Shown here: positions 1 to 5,726 of the stretch, in pieces | Numbering within the stretch: the stretch's first letter is position 1 | How the letters are laid out: each line of letters opens with the position of its first letter | Assembly (NCBI GenBank): GCA_017882985.1 | Contig: JADGOK010000080.1 | Coordinates: 1-5,726, forward strand | Reading direction: 5' to 3' | Origin: Acidimicrobiales bacterium | GTDB taxonomy: Bacteria; Actinomycetota; Acidimicrobiia; Acidimicrobiales; RAAP-2 | DNA length: 5,726 bases | Program-made: the position numbers and the translations under genes | The notes under the pieces: model-generated | Seen by the model: only the letters and a program-made list of their open reading frames with translations | Told to the model about the DNA's origin: nothing | The model's database searches: none

Positions 1-700
1 ACGAATCAACCGCGTCGACGTAAGCATTGGCGATGAGAGCTTCGTCGATGAAGTGGCGCCACTGCGTCCAGTAGGTCCCGTCCGCCGTCTCGACGAGGAC
101 GACGGGGGCCGGATCGCTCTTTCCGGTGTGCAAGAGCGTGAGGATCTCGAAGGCCTCGTCCATCGTCCCGAGACCGCCGGGAAAGATCGCGAAGGCGATC
201 GACTCCTTGGTGAGTGCCACCTTGCGGGTGAAGAAGTATTTCATCTCGACGAGTCGCGTCTCGGCGTCGACGTAGGGGTTGGAACTCTGCTCGAACGGCA
301 AGGTGATATTGACACCGAGCGTGTTCTCGAGTCCCGCGCCCAAGGCGGCGGCCTCCATAATGCCCGGGCCGGCCCCCGACACCGTCAACCATCCTCGCTC
401 GGCCATGATTCGACTGAGATCGCGTGCCATCTCGTAGAGAGCTGTGCCGGGCTTCGTCCGCGCCGAGCCGAATACCGTCAGTTTGGGATGTGCGCGCCAC
501 GGTGAGAAGATCTTCGCCGCCGCGAGCAGCTCGTTGAGGACCGTGGCGGCGACGCGCAGGTCACCGTCGTCGGGATCGAATGCCGCGAGTTGCACGATGC
601 GTGTCGCGAGCGTGCGCAGCATTTCGTTGCGCTCGGGTGACTGGTCGGCCTGCGCCTCGATGCCGGAGAGAAACTGCTCGACCAGTTCGTTGGCGTTCAC
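1..700 (-). CDS. LOG family (TIGR00730) Rossmann-fold protein, probable nucleotide phosphoribohydrolase; 3' end outside window
   Basis: I translated this frame by hand; it is open from a GTG at 700 to the window edge, giving 233 residues. A helical N-terminal extension (about residues 1-70) precedes a Rossmann domain with GSART (78-82), GAGPGIMEA (109-117), the Arg-Lys pair of FTRK (159-160) and PGGLGTMDE (174-182). The last is the PGGxGTxxE signature of the 'lysine decarboxylase-like'/LOG family. Characterised members hydrolyse the N-glycosidic bond of nucleoside 5'-monophosphates (cytokinin ribotides in LOG, purine and pyrimidine NMPs in PpnN), releasing base and ribose-5-phosphate, in the cytosol. 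The N-terminal extension and the LPFEQ...NPY segment resemble the longer subfamily of roughly 330-350 residues, so perhaps a third is missing. Its substrate is not known from sequence. The GTG overlaps the fbiC stop (GTGA) and has no clear Shine-Dalgarno sequence, which suggests translational coupling; an internal ATG at residue 27 is a less likely start. Family is secure, specific activity uncertain. Confidence 0.9.
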   Translation of the reverse strand, partial: MNANELVEQFLSGIEAQADQSPERNEMLRTLATRIVQLAAFDPDDGDLRVAATVLNELLAAAKIFSPWRAHPKLTVFGSARTKPGTALYEMARDLSRIMAERGWLTVSGAGPGIMEAAALGAGLENTLGVNITLPFEQSSNPYVDAETRLVEMKYFFTRKVALTKESIAFAIFPGGLGTMDEAFEILTLLHTGKSDPAPVVLVETADGTYWTQWRHFIDEALIANAYVDAVDS

Positions 701-2958
701 AAGGTCTGATAGAGCGTGCTGCGTTGGTGCAGGGGGCGTCCTAACGGCGACACCAAGTCCTGCAGCATGTTCACGTCCATCTCCTGGCCGTGCGTGGCGC
801 CCGCGGCGCGAGAGATGTTCTCGTCCATGAGCGTGCCACCCAGGTCGTTGGCGCCCGCCTGGAGTATGCGACGCGATCCCTCGACGCCCATCTTCACCCA
901 GCTGACCTGGATGTTGTCAATGAGCGTGGCGTAGTGCAGTCGGGCGACGGCGTGCATCAACAGTGCCTCTCGGAACGTCGGGCCCCGTCGGCTTCGACCC
1001 TTGAGGAACAACGGTGTCGCCATGTGCACGAAGGGTAGCGGCACGAACTCGGTGAAACCACCGGTCACTTGTTGCAGTGCCCGCGTTCGCAACAAGTGCG
1101 TCGCCCAACTCTCGACGCCCTCGACCGCACCGAACATGATCGTGATGTTCGAACGCAAACCGACGCTGTGCGCGGCACGGTGCACCTCGAGCCATTGGTC
1201 CGAGTTGATCTTGTCCGGACAAAGGATCGCGCGCACGTCGTCGTCGAGAATCTCGGCCGCGGTTCCCGGCAGTGTCTTCAGACCGGCTTCCTTCAGTCGC
1301 GTGAGATACGTCGTCAGGTCCTGTACCGATCGACGCGCCCCTTCGAAGACTTCGAGCGCACTGAAAGCGTGGATGTGGATCGTCGGCGAGCCGGCACGCA
1401 CTGCGGCGACGACGTCGATGTAGTAGTCGCCGTCGAATTTCGGATGGATGCCACCTTGGAGGCAGACCTCGGTCGCACCACGCTCCTCGGCCTCGCGAAC
1501 GCGCTGGCTGATCTCGTCGAGGGTCAAGAGGTAGGGATCGCCGCGAAGGTTGAGCGAGAGGGGGCCCTTCGAGAACGCGCAGAATCGGCACTTGAAGGTG
1601 CAGACGTTCGTGTAGTTGATATTGCGATTGATGACGAAGCTGATGGGTTCACCAACCAGTTGGCGACGCACGTCGTCGGCGATCTCGACGATGGCGTTCA
1701 CGTCCGCACCGCGTGCGCGGAACAGCGCCTCGAGGTCCTGGCGGTCGAACTCGTACCCGGGCCGGTACGCGCGCAGGATCGACGTCACCGCACCGGTCGT
1801 CGCACGCGTCGACGGTGCCGGTGGAGGAGTGACGTCGGTGCCCGAGAACCACTCGTCGGCGCGAGCGAGATTCATCGAGTCAGCGTGAGCGAGCACCGCG
1901 GGGCGGACCTTCTCGTCGAGGAACGCTGTCCCGCTCGCGACGAAACGGGGATAGATCGTCAGACGCGGCGCCAACACGAAACCGCGATCGTCGCATTCAC
2001 GATCTAGTGTCTCGAGCGCGGGCCACGCTCGTTCGGGGTTGACGTGATCGATCGTCACGGGCGAGATGCCACCAAAGTCGTCAATGCCAAAGTCGAGCAG
2101 TCGCGTCGGATCGTCGCTCAAATTGGGAGGGGCCTGGAGATGGATGTCAGCGGGCAGCACCAGACGCGCCGCGGCGATGGTCCAGTGGACCTCCTCGTCG
2201 CTCGCGCCGGGCGTGTTCGCCATCGCGGTGCGGGGCTTGGGAACGAAGTTCTGGATGATGACTTCTTGGATGTGCCCGAACTCTCCGTGCGACTGAGCAA
2301 TCGCCGCGAGCGTGTCGAGTCGGTCCTGGCGCGACTCACCAATGCCCACGAGCAGTCCCGTCGTGAAGGGAATCTTGAGTTCGCCGGCGAACCGCATCGT
2401 GTCCAGGCGCCGCTGCGGATCCTTGTCCGGTGCCAGGCGATGTGCCTCAACATCCGCGAGGGTCTCGAGCATCATGCCTTGAGATGCGCTCACGGTTCGC
2501 AGCTGCTCGAGTTCATGTCGATAGAGCGCACCCGCGTTGGCGTGGGGGAGCAGTCCCGTTCCCTCGAGCACCATCTGGGCGGCGCTCGCGACGTAATCAA
2601 CGGTTGACTGGTAACCCCTCGCGGCCAGCCAGCGCGCCGCTTCGTCGTAACGAAGTTCCGGTCGTTCGCCCAACGTGAAGAGCGCTTCGCTGCATCCGGC
2701 GGCCTTGCCGGCGAGTGCAATCGCCATCACTTCGTCCAAGCTCAGGTACGGCGCGGCCACGTGGGCCGGAGCCTGGGCGAACGTGCAGTAGCCGCACCGA
2801 TCACGACAGAGCTTGGTCAACGGGATGAAGACCTTCGGCGAGTAGGTGACGACCTGTCCGTGGGCTTCACGAGCGAGAGCGAAGGCTCGTTCACTGAGCT
2901 CGCGCAGTGGCGTGCTCACCAAGTACGAATGGGTGGTCGACATCTCGAGCCTCGTCAT
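697..2958 (-). CDS. fbiC: FbiC, bifunctional FO synthase (CofG-CofH fusion) of coenzyme F420 biosynthesis
   Basis: 753-residue cytosolic protein with two radical SAM modules. The N-terminal CofG-like half has the cluster motif CRDRCGYC (Cys 51, 55, 58), then FTTGLLVGIGE (198-208), GHIQEVIIQNF (228-238), QAPPNL (275-280) and DDFGGISP (293-300). The C-terminal CofH-like half has CTFKCRFC (Cys 453, 457, 460), VCLQGGIHP (498-506), PGTAAEILDD (564-573), GGFTEFVPLPFV (633-644) and GANDLGGTLMDE (702-713). In the known pathway the CofH half joins a tyrosine-derived radical to 5-amino-6-ribitylamino-uracil and the CofG half closes the ring to give FO, the deazaflavin core of F420. All six cluster cysteines are present, so both halves should be active. 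Mycobacterial FbiC is about 100 residues longer; the difference lies mostly in the inter-module linker (about 310-440), which is short here and includes a Pro/Thr/Ala-rich stretch (375-390). The ATG at 2958 has AGGA seven bases upstream and a -10-like box fitting a leaderless start; ATG at 2943 (Met6), preceded by GAGG, is a possible alternative. The stop overlaps the next gene's GTG. Confidence 0.97.
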   Translation of the reverse strand: MTRLEMSTTHSYLVSTPLRELSERAFALAREAHGQVVTYSPKVFIPLTKLCRDRCGYCTFAQAPAHVAAPYLSLDEVMAIALAGKAAGCSEALFTLGERPELRYDEAARWLAARGYQSTVDYVASAAQMVLEGTGLLPHANAGALYRHELEQLRTVSASQGMMLETLADVEAHRLAPDKDPQRRLDTMRFAGELKIPFTTGLLVGIGESRQDRLDTLAAIAQSHGEFGHIQEVIIQNFVPKPRTAMANTPGASDEEVHWTIAAARLVLPADIHLQAPPNLSDDPTRLLDFGIDDFGGISPVTIDHVNPERAWPALETLDRECDDRGFVLAPRLTIYPRFVASGTAFLDEKVRPAVLAHADSMNLARADEWFSGTDVTPPPAPSTRATTGAVTSILRAYRPGYEFDRQDLEALFRARGADVNAIVEIADDVRRQLVGEPISFVINRNINYTNVCTFKCRFCAFSKGPLSLNLRGDPYLLTLDEISQRVREAEERGATEVCLQGGIHPKFDGDYYIDVVAAVRAGSPTIHIHAFSALEVFEGARRSVQDLTTYLTRLKEAGLKTLPGTAAEILDDDVRAILCPDKINSDQWLEVHRAAHSVGLRSNITIMFGAVEGVESWATHLLRTRALQQVTGGFTEFVPLPFVHMATPLFLKGRSRRGPTFREALLMHAVARLHYATLIDNIQVSWVKMGVEGSRRILQAGANDLGGTLMDENISRAAGATHGQEMDVNMLQDLVSPLGRPLHQRSTLYQTL

Positions 2959-3005
2959 GCAAGCATCCTACGCCGGGCGCTTAAGGATCCGAACCGTCGT
3001 GGGGA
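2959..3005. other. 47-bp tal-fbiC intergenic gap, no terminator seen
   Basis: This is the only non-coding stretch in the window. It holds the fbiC -10/ribosome-binding candidate but no GC-rich hairpin followed by a T run on the minus strand. GCGCCCGGCG (2971-2980) can only fold into a tiny stem with an impossibly small loop. Read-through from tal into fbiC is therefore plausible, with or without an additional internal promoter. Confidence 0.6.
2965..2970 (-). promoter_or_regulatory. Candidate -10 box (TAGGAT) for fbiC, possibly giving a leaderless transcript
   Basis: Read on the minus strand, TAGGAT matches the actinobacterial TANNNT -10 pattern and lies exactly six bases before the ATG at 2958. 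Transcription would then begin at or next to the A of the start codon. A 17-base spacer points to TTCGGA (2988-2993) as a weak -35 that shares only the leading TT with the consensus. The same bases contain AGGA (2966-2969), seven bases from the ATG, which could equally be a ribosome binding site in a longer tkt-tal-fbiC message. Both readings support the ATG at 2958. A hexamer match in such a short gap could also be chance. Confidence 0.4.
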
Positions 3006-4118
3006 CTAGTTCGGCGCCTGAATCTTCGACGCGACCGTGGCCAACAGTTCGTCGTAGGCCTTCTCGAAAGCCGCCACGCCGTCATCTTCGAGGCGCTGGG
3101 TCACGGCCGCGAGCGACACTTCCTCACCGAGCCCGTCGAGCACGGCCGCCGCGAGAGCGATGCTCTGCGCGTCGGCCAGCAGTGAGATTGCGAAGTCGCC
3201 GTGGTCGAGCACCGCCGCGAGCGTCAAGTCAGGCAAGGTGTTCACCGTTTCGTCACCAACGAGATTGTCGACGTAGAGCAGGTCGTAGTACGTCGGGTTC
3301 TTCGTCGAGGTCGACGCCCACAGGGGCCTCTGCACTTGGGCTCCCCGGGACAGGAGGGCGGTGGCGCGATCACTCGCGATCCGTTCACGATAGAGCTGGT
3401 ACGCCCGGGCGACCTGGGCGTTGCCGGTCGTACCACGTCGGGCATCACCCTCGGGCAACAGGGCGTCCACGGCCGCGTCGACGCGCGAGACGAAGAAAGA
3501 GGCGACGCTCGCGATGGCCGCGAGATCGTGTCCATTGTCGGCCGCGCGTTCGAGTCCATCCATCCACGCCGTGAGGACTTCGTCGTATCGATCGATGGAG
3601 AAGATCAACGTGATGTTCACGTTGATGCCTTGGCTGAGGACCTCGCTCACGGCACCGAGACCCTCCTTGGTGGCGGGGATCTTGATCATCAGGTTCTCGC
3701 GACCCACTTCTGAGGCGAGTCGTTTGGCGGCGGCCACCGTGCCGACGGCGTCGCGCGCGAGGTACGGCGACACTTCGAGCGAGACAAAGCCATCGCAGTA
3801 GCGGCGAACACCTTCTCGGAACTCGCGTTTCGAATCCGAGTGCACCGATGACAGGACGTCACAGGCGTCGCGCACGTCCGTCACTTCCAAAGCCTCAAAG
3901 ATCTCCTCGGGACCCTTCTGCGCGGCGCCGTCCAGGTACGCGTCGTAGGCCGACGAAGTGGCGAGGGTCTTGGCGAAGATCGAAGGATTGGACGTGACGC
4001 CACGCACACCTTGTTCGACCAGCGACGCCAATGTCCCGTCGTTCAACCAATCGCGTCGAAGGTTGTCGATCCAAGGGCTCTGTCCGTACTCGTCGTACAG
4101 CTCGTCCAGCTTCGTCAC
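3006..4118 (-). CDS. tal: Transaldolase, long actinobacterial/cyanobacterial type
   Basis: 370-residue cytosolic enzyme that moves a dihydroxyacetone unit between sedoheptulose-7-phosphate and glyceraldehyde-3-phosphate, giving erythrose-4-phosphate and fructose-6-phosphate in the non-oxidative pentose phosphate pathway. The (beta/alpha)8 barrel landmarks are in order: SPWIDNL near the start, where Asp18 is the likely counterpart of the catalytic Asp17 of E. coli TalB; GVTSNPSIFAK (40-50); NLMIKIPATKEG (142-153), whose Lys146 should form the Schiff base; NITLIFS (168-174); SFFVSRVD (207-214); and QRPLWASTSTKNPTYYD (263-279). Length matches the roughly 370-residue form of mycobacteria and relatives rather than the 315-residue E. 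coli form. The GTG start at 4118 overlaps the tkt stop as GTGA, and GGGAGG sits six bases upstream, so the start is well supported and coupled to tkt. The stop is TAG, 47 bp before fbiC. No truncation or missing key residue is seen. Confidence 0.97.
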   Translation of the reverse strand: MTKLDELYDEYGQSPWIDNLRRDWLNDGTLASLVEQGVRGVTSNPSIFAKTLATSSAYDAYLDGAAQKGPEEIFEALEVTDVRDACDVLSSVHSDSKREFREGVRRYCDGFVSLEVSPYLARDAVGTVAAAKRLASEVGRENLMIKIPATKEGLGAVSEVLSQGINVNITLIFSIDRYDEVLTAWMDGLERAADNGHDLAAIASVASFFVSRVDAAVDALLPEGDARRGTTGNAQVARAYQLYRERIASDRATALLSRGAQVQRPLWASTSTKNPTYYDLLYVDNLVGDETVNTLPDLTLAAVLDHGDFAISLLADAQSIALAAAVLDGLGEEVSLAAVTQRLEDDGVAAFEKAYDELLATVASKIQAPN

Positions 4119-5726
4119 TTCGAACCTCCCAGTGCGTTTTCCACGTGTTCGACGACGGCCGCCGGATTGATGTGGAAGTACTCAAAGACGACATTCCCCG
4201 GCGCCGACATGCCGAACGAATCAATGCCCAGTGCCTGATCGACGTATTTGGTCCAGCCTAAGGTGGCACCCGCTTCGAGTGACACCGAAGGAATCGTTCG
4301 ACGAAGCACCGCCGCGCGGTAGTCGGGTGTCTGGTCTTCAAAACAGGTCCAGCACGGAAGTGCGACAACCCTCGTCATGATGCCTTTACTGAGCAGTTGG
4401 TCGTGCGCGGCGAGGCAGTGGGCGACTTCGGTCCCGGTCCCCACCAAGGTGAAGACCGCGTCGGGATCCTCGCGCAGCACGTAGCCCCCGCGTCGAGCGC
4501 CTGCGGCGGAGGCCTGCGCGTCGGGACCGGCCAGCACCGGCGTGTCCTGGCGCGAGAGCACCAGCGCGGTCGTCACGGGTGTTGGCATCGTGAGAAACTG
4601 TTCGACCAGGTCGAGCGTCTCATTGGCGTCGGAGGGTCGCACGACGTGCAGTCGCGGCATCGCACGAAGGGCCATCAAGTGCTCAACCGGTTGATGTGTC
4701 GGTCCGTCCTCACCAACTCCGACCGAATCATGGGTGAAGACGAAGAGGACACCAGCGTGACTGAGTGCCGCCAGACGGATGGCCGGGCGCATGTAATCAC
4801 TGAAGACGAAGAACGTCGATCCGAGTGGTCGAAAGCCGCCGTGCAGGGCCTCACCGACCAACGTGGCACCCATGGCGAACTCGCGGACGCCGTAGTGGAT
4901 CTGGCGACCCGAGGGCGTGTTGGCACCTTGGACCATTGAATGGGCGAGCACCACACCCGTGTTGTCAGTGAGATCGGCCGAACCGGCGGTCACGCCGCGA
5001 CTCTGGGGCGCGAAGACGTCCATCGCACGCTGCATGGCCTTGCGCGTCGCGATCATCGAACCACCAGAAAACAGTTCGGGCCGCGTGGTCACGACTGCTG
5101 CGCCGTTGGTCTCGAGTTGTTCGAGTAGGGCAACACCCCGATCACCCGAACTGGCAAGACGCTCCTCCCACGCGGTTCGTTCGGCGCGTTGGTGAACCAG
5201 GCTCTCTACCAACTGGGCGGGAAGATGGGGATCGAAGGTGAACGGCTCGTCGGGGACGCCGAGCAGACCCTTCGCGACCGTGATCGCCGACGCGCTGAAC
5301 GGCGAGCCGTGCGCCTCGCGCGTGTCCATCATCTCGGGCGAGGGAAACCCAATGTGCGAGCGCACGACGATCAATGTCGGACGCGACGTTTCAGCGATCG
5401 CAGCCCGGGTTGCGGCTTCGAGCACATCGAGGTCGTTCGACTGTTCGCCGACGTTGATGACGTGCCAACCGTAGGCGCTGAAGCGCTGTTCGACGTTGTC
5501 GTGCAGCGCCAACTCGGTCGGTCCATCGATCGTGATGTGGTTGTCGTCGTAAAAGACGGTGAGCCGATCGAGCCCGAGCGCGCCCGCGAGCGACGCCGCT
5601 TCATGGCTGATGCCCTCTTCGAGGCATCCGTCACCCGCGATGACCCAGACGCGGTGGTTGACGAGATCCTCACCACTGTCCGCGCGCAGCACGCGTTCGG
5701 CGATCGCCATTCCCACGCCGTTGGCG
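4115..5726 (-). CDS. tkt: Transketolase, 5' end outside window (about 120 N-terminal residues missing)
   Basis: The frame is open to the window edge, giving 536 visible residues. The fragment begins ANGVGMAIAE, an internal transketolase motif, so the GTG at 5716 is not the real start. Visible-residue landmarks: thiamine diphosphate/metal motif GDGCLEEGISHE (31-42) with Asn62 in YDDNHITIDG, the same 30-residue Asp-Asn spacing as in E. coli TktA; His139 in AHGSPF; catalytic Glu282 in YGVREFAMG, which should activate the cofactor aminopyrimidine; TFFVFSDYMRPAIR (304-317); and GEDGPTHQPVEHL (338-350), whose His344 binds substrate. The pyrophosphate domain runs to about 190, the pyrimidine domain about 210-390, and the C-terminal domain about 400-536, ending with GIDSFGMSAPG (500-510). 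The enzyme moves two-carbon ketol units between pentose, tetrose and triose/hexose phosphates in the cytosol. DXP synthase and pyruvate dehydrogenase E1 are excluded by the REF and GEDGPTHQP contexts and the length. Its TGA overlaps the tal start by four bases. The promoter lies outside the window. Confidence 0.97.
   Translation of the reverse strand, partial: ANGVGMAIAERVLRADSGEDLVNHRVWVIAGDGCLEEGISHEAASLAGALGLDRLTVFYDDNHITIDGPTELALHDNVEQRFSAYGWHVINVGEQSNDLDVLEAATRAAIAETSRPTLIVVRSHIGFPSPEMMDTREAHGSPFSASAITVAKGLLGVPDEPFTFDPHLPAQLVESLVHQRAERTAWEERLASSGDRGVALLEQLETNGAAVVTTRPELFSGGSMIATRKAMQRAMDVFAPQSRGVTAGSADLTDNTGVVLAHSMVQGANTPSGRQIHYGVREFAMGATLVGEALHGGFRPLGSTFFVFSDYMRPAIRLAALSHAGVLFVFTHDSVGVGEDGPTHQPVEHLMALRAMPRLHVVRPSDANETLDLVEQFLTMPTPVTTALVLSRQDTPVLAGPDAQASAAGARRGGYVLREDPDAVFTLVGTGTEVAHCLAAHDQLLSKGIMTRVVALPCWTCFEDQTPDYRAAVLRRTIPSVSLEAGATLGWTKYVDQALGIDSFGMSAPGNVVFEYFHINPAAVVEHVENALGGSK
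4125..4130 (-). promoter_or_regulatory. Strong Shine-Dalgarno sequence (GGGAGG) of tal, inside the tkt 3' end
   Basis: On the minus strand GGGAGG lies six bases before the tal GTG at 4118, within the last codons of tkt. It decides the tal start, since that GTG is otherwise a weak initiation codon overlapping the tkt stop. This is the clearest ribosome binding site in the window. Confidence 0.8.

Noticed and set aside
6..500. Minus-strand 164-codon frame near the left edge
   Set aside because: It is out of frame with the LOG-family protein, which occupies the same strand with clear motifs (GAGPGIMEA, PGGLGTMDE); the 164-codon product is an Arg-rich frame artefact.
1069..2007. Plus-strand open frame of 312 codons antisense to fbiC
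   Set aside because: It lies wholly inside fbiC, its translation is Arg/Asp/Val-rich with no recognisable domain, and long antisense frames are expected opposite GC-rich genes with strong third-position bias.
2044..2607. Plus-strand open frame of 187 codons opposite the CofG half of fbiC
   Set aside because: Same shadow pattern: no family motif, no plausible promoter or ribosome binding site, and the opposite strand has a conserved protein with intact catalytic motifs.
2971..2990. Possible terminator hairpin after tal
   Set aside because: The GC-rich patch can only make a four-base stem with almost no loop and is not followed by a T run on the minus strand.
4397..4939. Plus-strand open frame of 180 codons within tkt
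   Set aside because: It is antisense to the conserved pyrimidine-binding and C-terminal domains of transketolase and has no recognisable protein features.
5714..5716. GTG as the true start of transketolase
   Set aside because: The frame continues upstream to the window edge and reads ANG before this codon, completing the internal ANGVGMAIAE motif; about 120 residues including the N-terminal substrate-binding part would otherwise be missing.

Overview
The window is GC-rich and looks chromosomal. It carries four genes, all read from the minus strand, so transcription runs from the high-coordinate end to the low. In that order they are: transketolase (tkt, 5' end cut off by the window edge), transaldolase (tal, complete), a fused bifunctional FO synthase (fbiC, complete) and a LOG/TIGR00730-family Rossmann-fold protein (3' end cut off by the other edge). 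Almost every base is coding; the only gap is 47 bp between tal and fbiC. I see no RNA genes, mobile elements, CRISPR arrays or long repeats.

The organism is most likely a member of the Actinomycetota. The evidence is a CofG-CofH fusion (FbiC) for the deazaflavin of coenzyme F420, a long (370-residue) transaldolase of the type found in mycobacteria and their relatives, a tkt-tal pair, GTG starts and strong G/C bias. The compact FbiC and the gene order fit a deep-branching lineage such as Acidimicrobiia better than Mycobacterium or Streptomyces, but that finer placement is inference.

Layout: tkt (4115 to the right edge) and tal (3006-4118) overlap by four bases (GTGA), with a strong Shine-Dalgarno sequence in front of the tal GTG. 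After 47 bp comes fbiC (697-2958), which has a TAGGAT -10-like box six bases before its ATG, as in leaderless actinobacterial promoters. The LOG-family gene (left edge to 700) starts at a GTG that again overlaps the fbiC stop by four bases, with no visible ribosome binding site.

Together, tkt and tal form the reversible non-oxidative pentose phosphate branch. FbiC makes FO from tyrosine and 5-amino-6-ribitylamino-uracil, whose carbon comes in part from erythrose-4-phosphate and ribulose-5-phosphate. LOG-family enzymes cleave nucleoside monophosphates and release ribose-5-phosphate, a transketolase substrate. A shared sugar-phosphate theme is therefore plausible but unproven. All four families are known; I found no clearly new biological system here.
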